Shown here: piece after piece, positions 11,731 through 22,349 of the stretch
How the letters are laid out: every line of letters starts with the position of its first letter
Position numbering within the stretch: position 1 is the first letter of the stretch
DNA from: Stereum hirsutum FP-91666 SS1
Lineage: Eukaryota; Basidiomycota; Agaricomycetes; Russulales; Stereaceae
Direction: 5' to 3'
DNA: 64,000 bases
Assembly (NCBI RefSeq): GCF_000264905.1
Contig: NW_006763152.1
Location: forward strand, 555,173 to 619,172
Translations under genes and position numbers: made by a program
The notes under the pieces: generated by a model
Databases searched by the model: none
What the model was told of the DNA's origin: nothing
The model's input: only the letters and a program-made list of their open reading frames with translations

Positions 11731-13479
11731 GTGCTATTGAGCGGGGAGGACGTACAATTCAAGCACGAGCCTGTGGTAGATGGAGAGACCGCGGCAGCCG
11801 GGGGACTGGAGGGAGTTGCCGGAGGGGCAGACGGGGGGGAGGTAGATTGTGAAGAAGAGGAGGTAACGGAAGAATGGGTCGAGGTAGGAGCTTGAGTAGC
11901 GTGTTTGTTTGCATTTCTGTGGGAGCGAGAGGATCAGTGAGCTGCGTAAGTACAAGCGGACAAAAGGAAGAAGTGAGGGATCGGGACTAAGTAAAGTGAA
12001 GGTCTGTCCATGCGTGGCACAGAAGACGAATATCTGAGCAAACAGCCTGATGTCGTGGCTGTGATCACACCGGCTCGAGCACTGTAGTGACAAGCAACCT
12101 ATACAAAGTAAGATGGAGTAAAAGAGGGCCGACATACCTTGCCTGTTTCTGAGGCTTGCCCATTTGCTTCCCCCTTTCTAAGTGAATCGTCCTGCAGCAA
12201 AAAAAAAGATGTCAGTCAACAAGTTCAGTCACACAAACCCCCACGAAACGCGCTCAAATGTGGGTGCCCAAAGAAGGCAGTCACAGTCATTTCGGAGAGC
12301 GTACGGGGGTATATCCGGTTACGAAGTGCCACACAAAATGTTGGCTTTCTCGCATGCGAGCAAGCAATGTGTCTCCGTACATAATTCCTCTCCAAAGAGA
12401 GCGCAAAGATACGCCAGCCTGCTATCAGGAGCTCCACCACTACGTCCATCGCAGCTACGAGACTAAGCCCGTTATACGCAGTACCGCTCGTGTGCGAAAG
12501 GCGTACGACTCCTTCGCTAGCGACTCTCCCATCCATTCGGTGGCAAGCAACCCACGCCTCCCTTTGCTAGCAGCTCACGCATCACGCAAATTACACGCGG
12601 TAAAAACAGAGCCTGCAGTGAGCTCTAAGATTGGAGTTCACGGGGTGGGAATAGTCATATAGCTCCATGAAGACCAACGCACGACCATCAGAGGCGCGTC
12701 GCGCATTGCTCTTCAACCAATCCCAGCCCAAGCTCGACAACGACGAGCCTCACTACATGCACACCCCGTCATCTCGCCACGCAATCGAGGAAGACGGACA
12801 ATAACAGAAAGAAACACTGCCTGAAAAGTATGAAAAATGACATACCCCATCGTCACTTTCCTGTTCACATTTTCAGCAGCAGCCTACTTCGACCCCTGTA
12901 CTTTCGTAGATTTCGAGCTAATCTTCGGAAGTGCCAATGCCGAGTTCGCCCTCAGCGCCGATGCGGACGCGACGGCGGGTGCACGTCGCGTGACGACCAT
13001 CGTTTGAATAGTCAGGTTTTTGCCCTTGAGGTCACGGTAGGAGACTCAAGATGTTGACTGAAAGTCGTAGACGGGAGTGGGGATGATCGAATAAGGTGGC
13101 GAGGCGTGACGGTGATGGCTGCAAGCATGATCAGTGTTAGCCCCTACAAAGTAGGTAGGGCAAAGGCAAAGAGAAGAGTCGTGGATGGAAGGTGGAGAAG
13201 GTGAGCGTCTTCTTCGACGGCGAGACGTGTCCACGCAAGTGTGCCATAAGCGTAAACCAAATTGCCCTCTCCACTTCACGTATCTCTATTGCAAAGCAAA
13301 GTGCATAAGTGTAGAAATAATACGATGATGTGTGACCGAAGGCTTACATCCAGCCAACCATACTTCAAGCCCTTCGAAATGCCACAGGTTTCGGCCAATG
13401 CATGCGCCACCCTACAGAAACCGAGTGCAGACCTTACAAGCATGTCTTTCCTCTGCTTCGTCTTTTGCTCACTTAAGAT

Positions 13480-13600
13480 TAGCCACATATCTTTGCAGCA
13501 TTTCGGATCGTGAAGCTGGCATGGAGCTTCCCGTGGCCACGAACAGTATCCATATGACGAGCGACTGGACGATGGCGGAAGAGACTATGTAGATGAAGTA
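13480..13600 (-). pseudogene. possible captured exon of a membrane protein
   Basis: A minus-strand open stretch following a plausible acceptor (CTACATAG) reads as one hydrophobic helix (SAIVQSLVIWILFVATGSS) and then a donor-like site. Neighbouring frames are broken. It is probably a stranded exon inside the transposon, like the piece at 11.5 kb. Confidence 0.2.
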
Positions 13601-13699
13601 CCAGTGTTAGTGAGGAAACTGTCGAAGATATGGTCCTGTGCAAAGGAGATGTGAGGACGAAAGCAAAGAAGAGGAGATGCCGTGAATGCGACTTCACGT

Positions 13700-14720
13700 C
13701 TTCGCGCCTTTGGAGACGTCTTTCGCGCGGATTCCTGTCTCCTTCGCAGCTTTTTGTGGTGATCTTCGTCTTCTCTGCCATCTTTTGCGTCAAAACACGT
13801 CTCCGAGATCTTTGGTGTGGCGACATGGCTATCATAAGTCCATGAAAAAAATTCAATCTTCGTTGATGGTACTGGCTTGAGGCTAATTCACTTTTGTTTC
13901 ATGCCGTGTTCTTTGCGCGAACGCCCATCTCCATACTTCCGACTTGTGGGAGGGGACTCACCTTAGTCTCCGGTTCCTGATACCACGTCTTTTCGCGCTA
14001 AACCGCGTCTTCTTGCGCTGATCCACGTCTTTTTGCGCTGATCCGCGTCATCGCTGCTGCCTTTTCAGATTTTTTTCACATGCATTCCCATCTTCATGGC
14101 CATCTCTTGCATGGTTTCAGTTCTCTATGCCCTCTGCTCTTCAGAACTTACGAAGCTGATTAGTCTATCAAGAGATACTTCTGCGCTGCAACACCCTCGA
14201 GACTCGTATGTGCGAGGCCGAACGGACTTGAGAGGTAGCGAGGAAAAAGACGAACGAGACGTCTTTTCTTTCGTCGGAGATGACTTTTTGTCCGGTCGGA
14301 CGCGAGGGAGACTGTTTTTGACCGCGAGAAGTCGCCGAAGATGTCTTTCTGTCCATAAGAGGCGCAGGAGACGTCTTTTTGCGCGAAACCACAGCTTCAG
14401 AGACGTCTTTTCGCGCAGAACCACGTCTTCGGAGACGTCTTTTTGCCCAAATCCACGACTTCAGAGACGTCTCCTTGTGCCTCTCTCACTCTCTATCAAA
14501 GGATACGCCCTCTCTCTTGTACTGAAATATATATGACATTCTCTCCGCTATCTGACCTTGTATGAATTCAAGTAACGCTCACACCGTTGTTACCTCGACT
14601 GTTGAGTGAGACAGTGTACTGACCGCCGAAGATATCTTTTTGCCCGAATCATGGCTTCGGAGAGCATAGAACCACATCTTCCCACGTCTTAACCGTCTTC
14701 TGCGTTACTTCCGGACAAAA
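13700..14720. repeat. degenerate minisatellite with GACGTCTTTTTGCGC core
   Basis: The core GACGTCTTTTTGCGC and close variants recur many times, with a period of about 21-22 bp around 13,980-14,050 and about 35 bp around 14,255-14,475, plus scattered copies near 13,712 and 14,630. Copies diverge from each other. It lies wholly inside the CACTA-like element. Confidence 0.6.
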
Positions 14721-15079
14721 AGACATCCCTAACACTTCTTTCGGACGACTTTCATTCTCGCCACGCGGCCTGGCGATGGCACATGCAGCACTGAGTGTGC
14801 TCGCCACCTTGATAGCTTGTGGCTGCATTCGTGGACTTTGTCCTTTGCACGGAGTTCCCTGCAAGATTGTGACTGAATTCCATCGTTCCAACGTCCATTC
14901 CAGTCTGTGCTCTCCTCTGAACGCTCACTTAAACGCCAACGAACAGGCTGGAATTGTCAAATCGAGCTGGGGAATGGGTGGTCGGACGGTCAGGAAGTAG
15001 TCGGTGAAGAAGGGGTGGAGGTGTTCGACCTTCGGTGCGAGTGCTCTCCTTCGCTTCGGCTCCCGGTACGCTCCTTGCT

Positions 15080-15155
15080 ATTTTGTTTCGTTTCGTTTCG
15101 TCTCATTCCTGTCCCTTTTCTTTCTTTCCTTCTTTCTTTCTTTTATTTTCTTGTT
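15080..15155. repeat. pyrimidine-rich simple repeat (TTTCG and CTTT units)
   Basis: Runs of TTTCG followed by CTTT/CTTTC units form a low-complexity tract in the transposon interior. Confidence 0.6.
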
Positions 15156-17879
15156 CGTTACCGTTTGGTATTGCGAACCATCTCCATCGTCCAAGAGATG
15201 TTGAGCTATCTGCTCCATCCGATCGCCTCTCCTGCACCGCCAATAAATATGTGGAACCCACGACGTGTCGGCGGGCGCCTATTCGTACCAGAGCAAGCGA
15301 CGCTCGCTCGCTTATCTGCCACTTTCGCGCACGTTAACTTTATCGTTCATGCGTCGGTGGGTACTTACTGCGATAGCATCGGCGACACTTACTGGAACTC
15401 AAACGAGTGAGGTCTGAATGACCCGAGTACAGCGAGCGGGCGGCGCTCGCTCGTTCATGCAATATCACTCTCATTCTCACCTCCGCACTTCTCCGCTACT
15501 CGCTGACGACTTGTTGTGGAACCTACGATACGTCGACGGCGCCCTTTATGAGCCTCTTCACTCTCTTGCTGCAGCCTGAGAGGGGTGGTTATTCAGTTCA
15601 TACTCATTTTGTGGGTTTCTACCTGTTTCGCTGTTCCGTTTATTTGTCAAATGACAGTTTCGGTGTTTATACCCCTTCCCCTCCCCTTTCTTTCAACGCG
15701 CTATAGGTCCACCTGTAAGTCCTCAGCCCATTCGGGTGTACAACGCACGCTCACTTGTTTGATCCTTTCGGGTCCTCGTGTCGCGTTCGTTGTGGCTCCT
15801 CCCTTGCGTATTTGCGTGCCGAACGTGCTCGCGCACCGCGCGCACTCGCTCTTGTCGTACACCTTCCTCACCTTGGCGAGGCCGTTATCCCGCAGGAATG
15901 ACACCTGAGTACGAACCCCCTGGTCTTGTTTCTGGTGATACGGTCCCTTCGATATCGTTCCTGCTGACTGTCATCTCACTGAGGCCATCCATTGACCAGG
16001 CCGTCACCGCCGGTTAATCACTCCCTCTGTCCAAAGACGGAGACTGGCCGATCCTTCTCGTACGTCTATCTCGCCCTTATACTAACGTACCGCACGTCAG
16101 CCCATTCCCTTCAGTGGCTTTGCCTGCAAGCAGGGTGAAGCTGAGCGGGTTCTTATCTTTACCGGCCCCAACACCTTTCGGTCAGGACGACGAGGTCAAT
16201 GAACGGTCACTTGCAGAAGATTCTCACCTAGATCGGCTCCTTATGTCACGGTCGCTACCAGAATTGTCCGTCCTCTACGCTGGCTTCGGATTCGCTTACC
16301 GTGAAGGCCTTGACAACATTTTCGTCCTCAGTGGTATCCCCATTGCCGTGCCCACTGTTTTGTCCATCATTCAGATCAGCATGCTCACCACCGACAAGCT
16401 CACCATCGACCGCAGCACTATCAAGCCCTACAGCCCCTTCTCCGCCGACGATCATATCCTGCTCACTGCTGAAGCTTGCCGTGCGTCGTGCGTCGGTCTT
16501 CGTGGAGCTCCCAACGAATGACGACCCCAAAAACACGATCGTGACACCACCTGCATCCCCAGCGTTTAGAAGCAGCCCTTTCAACTGGAAAGGCTTAAGA
16601 TAGATACTGAAGGTGCACAGGATCTGCGAAAGGAACGACGACCACAAGATGGAGATAGCCAATCAAACAAACGTACGCACTTTTTCGTACCATACTTTCT
16701 CGTTCCCCAATTTTTAGCACCTCAGGTGCTTGTAAGTTTTGTTATATTTTCTTTTATTCCTCATTTCCTTTCGTTCTGTTCAAGTCTAGTAGAAGTCATA
16801 CGACGTGTCAGTGATGCTCGCGACACGTGCGGGTCTTTCGTGTCATTGTAGCGTACTACTGCGTACGCTCACTCTCCTTTCGTTTTTTTCAGCGGACTCC
16901 CTTATAGATCCATAGACCACTCTCAAATGAGATCACCTCATCAAGCTCGAGATTAAGCTGCGACATCGACGCGCTCGCCTAGGCCGCGTTCATCTGTGAT
17001 GCTTGATTTCCTCGCTTACCGCCGGTACCCTCGCCAGCACGTTCACTCTCACCGCTCTCACTCACGCGGTCCCTTCTCAATGCTCCTTCTCACGTCTTGA
17101 ACCCTCTTGAACGCGGTCAGCACGTCGGGCTCGCGATTAGAATGCGGATAGCGCTTTAACCTTATCAGCCTCCGCGCTATCTTCAATCCTCCCCGTGACG
17201 ATACCAGGAAGACTATCGACGACGCTCTTGCTCTCAGTGTCAAGGTCGAAATGGTCATCTTGGTATCGGCAACCAAATGTACCGCGCTAAGGTTCCCAAG
17301 GACGGAGACAAGCACCGCACTCTCGACGGTCACTTTCACGTACGCATATCGTTCGCCGGTGTCGTCCCTGAGTATAGATTTGAGATCGTGAAGCGTCCAG
17401 GCATGTGTTTTTTCACCATTTCTATTGCTCCCCGTCATTCGCTCTTCGTGATGCTGACTTGCGTTGCTCTTTCTAGGTTCTTGGTCATCTTTGTGCCATG
17501 ACTGGTGACAGTGCTGACAATGTGCCCTGCCTTGTGCTGTGGCGACGGCGGTATCGTCGTCGAGGCTGTGGTACCGCCGACATTGTCTTGATTGAGCCCG
17601 GTCACTTCACCACCGTCCACGGCATTCGCGGTTCTCGTGTTACCTTCCAACGTACGTGTAACTACTCCATCCTTGCTCCATCCACGCCTGTACCATCACC
17701 GCCGTATTGTAATCTGCTTTGCCACACATGCGTGCTCCTATGAATCTCTATTTCTGCCATTGAACCCTGGAGATTCAGGGAGGATAAGGCCTGCGAGAAC
17801 CCTGAGTGTGATGGTGTCGATGCCACAGACTCGGAATCATGTACGGTCAATGTACGGTGCTGTGGTCTTTAGACCTTCA

Positions 17880-18310
17880 TAATTTATCCAGGATAAATGC
17901 CAATTATACCACGGCATTGATCCTTTCGATAAAGGAATTATCTGAGTGAGGAATAAATGAGGATAAATGACAGATTTTACCCACTGATGGAGTCACGGTA
18001 AATGCCACGTTTATCTTGGTTATCAAATCACGATAAATGATATCTTTGTCCTGAGTAATAAGACGGGTTAAATGCACATTGAACACATTTTTACGTGCAC
18101 GATAAACTTCAACTTTTCACGTTGTTTACGCTGAATGAAAAGAGGAGTTGAATGTGTCATTTACTGAGCCAATACACGGACTAAAATTTTGATTTTTCCG
18201 ACCAGAAAAATATCACATTTAACTCTACTTGTACGGTTAGGTAAATATTGGCTAAATGTGGCGGAAAATTTGATACTTAACCTCCGCTTTTTCCACGCGA
18301 TAAATGTCCG
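17880..18310. repeat. right subterminal repeat region of the CACTA-like element
   Basis: About ten copies of GATAAATG, TAAATG or CATTTA within 430 bp, matching the left subterminal region in motif and in distance to the terminal inverted repeat. Confidence 0.6.
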
Positions 18311-18338
18311 GGTGAATTCATGGGGGTCAGGAGTGACA

Positions 18339-19640
18339 GGATCATGAGAACTGAGAACGTTACCCATGTCATTTTACAGTCCACGATATGACGACTAAAC
18401 GAAATGAGAAGTATTGGGAAAGCCGCACTAGGCTGCTTCTTGAGTAGAGGTCGCAGTCCCGAGAAGGCACTCAGGCACAAACTCGCTACGACTCACTGAT
18501 TTCTGGTGCACGCCTGGGATACGGAGATCGTTTCAGAGGTGCCATCTGTACGAGCCTGAACTATCAGAGACGTAGCATTCCGTTCCCGAGTTGTCCCCGA
18601 GTGGTCAGCGTTATGAGTGTCCTCCCAAAGCGAACTTGAACAGGTAACGATCATAGCCTCTATAGTCTAAGTGCGGAAGACAGAAGAAGAAAACACTTGA
18701 CAAATGAGGAATCGGTGTTTCTGACGCAAGTATCGGGAAGGTACGAGAGTGAACCAAGGTGTACAATGACGGGGCTGAGAAAGCACGACATGACACTCAT
18801 CCGATGTCATTGTATCGGCTAACTCCGATGACCTTTAGAATTCAACACGAACAAACAACTGCCACCGGTTTGGCTCATAGCTGTGCTTGCCTGTTATCTC
18901 TGCCTGGTGTTTGAGTCTTTCGACAGTGATTTTCCTGGCCATACAACAGAGACCTCCTTGGCTGATGCCTCTCGTCTAGCATTTTCTACTTTTGTGCTCA
19001 AAGCTTCGTCCATCACCTGTGACTGCTGTCGTCCAACTTGTCTTCACATGCTGGAGACGACAGGGTCCTGGACGATGTCAAGTGCCACCGCCCTTGGTTA
19101 GCTGCCACTTCCCTTGGTAAGACTGCCTCATTCACTCTATTCGTCTCTATCTCTGATAAAGGATTCTGCATTCTCTTCCATTGTGTCTCCGTACTAGTTC
19201 TTCCGCCGTCCTCGACCGTGTCGCTTCGACGAATACTCCATCGTTGACCGACATATTCGTCGCTCGCTCCTCAACTTGTGATCCATCCTCTACGCATCCC
19301 CCACTTGCTCCCAACCTTAAGGTATCCGCGGCGTAGAGAAGGGAAGAAGAAGGACACGAAGGAAACGTACATCGGAGTTCTTGTCAACGAAAGGTATGTT
19401 CCTCGCTTCTACTTATCCTCCGTCCAACCACTCACATCGCCATGCGACCTTAGCACCACTATAATTGCCTCCAAGCTTAGCTGTCTCTTCCTTATGTCAA
19501 GCTTTGCTACAATGTCGCTACATCCGCGTACGACCCGCTCCCCTTCATGCCTCGCATAACTGGGAGCCTCTGTCGTGCTTACTGTCTCCATCTCGTCATA
19601 GATATGTATGGCCCCTTAGTTTGTCGACTCGTTATCGTTG
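18339..19640. other. unassigned DNA between the transposon and the ligase relic
   Basis: No ORF with family support. Some plus-strand pieces near 19,270-19,560 have exon-like composition and may be further upstream parts of the decayed ligase gene, but I cannot align them. Confidence 0.3.
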
Positions 19641-19644
19641 ATAT

Positions 19645-20140
19645 AAACTGTGTCGAGGCCAAAGGAGAATTCGAAGCGCATGGTGGACATCGCTTGTTGT
19701 TGAGAGGCTTCCGGAGAGTAAGTACAAGGGACGGAGGAGCAATGCGTCTTTGAAGATCAAGGTCAGTGCCCATCTTACTCTCCTGCTCCCTGAATCCCGT
19801 GAACTGACTTGCATCTGTGACACTGTGCTTAGACGTACCTCGGCGCCGACGCAGAAGTTACTGGTTATGTGCCAGGCAAGGGCAAGCATATGGGTTCGAC
19901 GGGGCGTTGAAGTGTAAGATTCCATCTGGAAAGGTACGCATATATCTTTCCCAATCGAAATCCCCCGTAACAGCCTTGAATAGAAGTCCACACCCCTATC
20001 AACGATTTCGCGAACAACCGGCTGATATATCATGTTGTCATCGTAGACCTTCGGCGTCGGCAGTGACAAAGGTTGGGCCATTGGTCGTGTATCGATCCCA
20101 AGAGGTGACGAGGAAAGGCGCTCCGAGGTGCGTTTCTCGT
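19645..20140 (+). pseudogene. ATP-dependent DNA ligase remnant (end of the nucleotidyltransferase domain plus OB fold)
   Basis: Three exon-like pieces read in the order expected for a DNA ligase: EFEAHGGHRLLLRGF then SKYKGRRSNASLKIK (the motif V-type GEG..LR....Y..KRS..LLK.K), a spliced junction to TYLGADAEVTGYVPGKGKHMG (start of the OB fold), then KVGPLVVYRSQEVTRKGAPR near the end. These are hallmarks of ATP-dependent ligases. The copy is broken: there is a frameshift after GKHMG, the GEG glycine motif is altered, and the N-terminal half with the catalytic lysine is absent from the adjacent DNA. It probably came from duplication or capture and then decayed. I see no sign that it makes a protein. 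Confidence 0.6.
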
Positions 20141-22340
20141 CTGTGTTTTCTTTCAGACAATACACCGTTTTTTCTGGACCCTGATTATCGCTCGGCGTAC
20201 GGGCTAGGCTTTCTTCCTTTGCAGACGAGGCTTCGGACAAGGCCGTGGAGAAGAACGCGGAAGGGAAGGTCTGAAGGCCCCAATAGTATGATTCCGCTTC
20301 GCCCTCTGGCGGATCTGGACGGCCCATGGTCCATGCCGTTCGCAATGAGTATTCCGTTCAGTCCAGGGCTTAGAGCAGCCGGCGGGTGGACACCCATGCA
20401 CGATATTCCCGATGCACTTTTCCTTGCCCTGGATGAACGTATCGCGAAAAACGTTCACGGTGGAAAGCAGTCGTTTGTGGGTAATTCATACGCTCTTATC
20501 ACGCCACTGCCAGATGTGAAGTGGCAGTATGGTACATCGCTCACGGAGGGTTCTCGACGCATTTTGAGTGTAGTGATTGTATCGTACGTGCACTGTTCCC
20601 ATTCAACATCAGTATTGTCGCCTTATTCGGTCTTCTCGTGGATAGAACAAATCGTGCGCGGCCACCGATCTCCTACGTCCCTACAGATACTCTTCATTCC
20701 GCCTTGTATAGTCAATGCCACTATGTCGGCCCTCTTGATGATAAGCTCCCACATCATTGCTCCAAGCTCGAAACCTTCGACATCTTTCTGTTCGAATGCC
20801 CGGGTCCAACGCTCACTCTACTCGCGTGAAGTTGCCCCGCGTCCCTCATACGGAATTCGCGCTACTCTCGAGTATGCACAAGCTTAAAAATTCGAGCCTT
20901 GCCGCCACCACAGTGCGTACCAAGCCGTCCTCGTCGACTGCAAGCGGGTATAAAAGTAAATGTACTTACGAACGTATCATCTTCTACCGTCATACCCGAG
21001 TCTTCAGCCTTCGAGCGCCACCCGTAGCTCCGCCACATCTCTATCAGACTCTGCTTTGTCGACCCAACCCTCTGTACCCTACCGATACCGCATGCGCTTC
21101 GTAATCGCCTTCCCGCTATGAAATAATCCACCAAAGCAGTTTCGGGCCCAAGCCATCCACATCGAACGACCTCCAACTCGCCGCATCCAGGGCTCTTATT
21201 CATCCGTCGTCGACGCGTCGAATTTACGACCCTACGCTGGCGGTCTTAACTGTCGCTTCCAAGTCTTCGGGCATATACGCACAGCCTCTCATGCTACTCG
21301 TCCACGGATCGTGTACCAGTGCAAACCATATCAGCAGACCGTACTCGCCACCATTCTCCATGGGTGCACCTGAATAACAAGTTCTACCCGCACCTTCACT
21401 GGCTCTCATACCCGCTCGGTCCCTACCCCTCTTGGACGCAATATCTCCAAGCGTCCATCTGTGAGGAAGCATATGGTCTCGATGCACGACGGGTATCACT
21501 GTTCTAAGCGCATACTCCATGCGCGTTTTTGCAACGTGACGGTTTGAGTTGTATCTTGCCTTATTACCACTTGGGATAAACGGATTGGCAATGATCGTCC
21601 TCTGAACTGCTCCGTGCGGCAAAGTTCCACGAGCACGTCGCAGGAGGTAGACCGGTCGAGGGTGTGCTCGTAGTAAAGCTGGCTAGTCCTATACCACATC
21701 TACTGGGGTATCCCCGTTCTTCCTCCTTCCTCAGAAGCTGACCTGCTCGGCATGACTCGCACGGCACACACGGATTGTGGCGTCCCGTAGTTTCGATCTC
21801 AAACAACCAGCTGCTGTATTGCAGGAATATTCTGCGCCCGCTACCATATGGGAGAATACTGCACACCAGCCTATTCCGCCGGCAATGGGGAGTTGACTGT
21901 CCTGGGTTTATTCCGAACATTATGTTGTTGCTTACTGGCATACCATTCTTCACCATGGCAGTTTATTCGGGCGCAGAGCTGTCACTCGGAATGGCATACT
22001 TGGGTACTGCATCCGAGGAACGTTTTGAGCCAACTCGATAGCTGCCCTGCTTCCATAGAACCCCGTTTTCGCATGCGGACAAACTGCTCCGTCCAGCTAC
22101 ACACGAGGTGGGCAACAAATTTCAGAAGGGGCACTCTGAGGATACTCGTGACCGATTCGACTGTGAGGTGTCTTCGGCGGTACAGGAACAGCCAATGAGC
22201 GTTTTCGTCTTCCTTATCCCTTCACTCCAGCCGCGGCGCTGTCTTTCACCAGTTAAGGTGGGTGTAACGCAGTATTGAATTTGACTGGATTTGTGGCCTA
22301 CCGTTGCATGTCTTTGGCTGAAGTTGCATAGCCTTTGTGC
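20141..22340. other. gene-poor stretch, degenerate coding-like pieces only
   Basis: Several long open stretches exist on both strands (for example up to 20,887) but none shows a domain or a consistent splice pattern. They are best treated as chance ORFs or very old remnants. Confidence 0.35.
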
Positions 22341-22349
22341 GACATACTA

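Larger units (their letters stand above)
10132..18335. mobile_element. CACTA-like (EnSpm/Plavaka-type) DNA transposon, 8.2 kb
   Basis: The ends are a 21-bp perfect inverted repeat, CACTCCTGACCCCCATGAATT at 10,132-10,152 and its reverse complement at 18,315-18,335 (20 of the 21 bases are CACTCCTGACCCCCATGAAT). Both are flanked by the same 3-bp direct duplication, ACA (10,129-10,131 and 18,336-18,338). Inside each end are several hundred bp of AT-rich subterminal DNA with repeated ATAAATG/CATTTAT motifs (10,160-10,600 and 17,880-18,310). Terminal CACT, a 3-bp target duplication and short subterminal repeats are the classic CACTA signature. I find no intact transposase; the interior carries small, frame-broken coding-like pieces and minisatellite DNA, so this looks like a non-autonomous element that captured or accumulated other sequence. 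Confidence 0.75.

Noticed and set aside
16255..16662. Acidic 135-codon minus-strand ORF in the transposon interior
   Set aside because: No recognised domain; it is opposite a similar-sized plus-strand ORF, and neither shows family resemblance or splice support.
19632..20345. 237-codon minus-strand ORF
   Set aside because: It is the antisense of the DNA ligase relic on the plus strand and has no domain of its own.
19817..20887. 356-codon plus-strand ORF
   Set aside because: Only its first part overlaps ligase-like sequence, in a mixed frame; the rest has no recognised domain or intron structure. Long ORFs arise by chance in this GC-balanced DNA.
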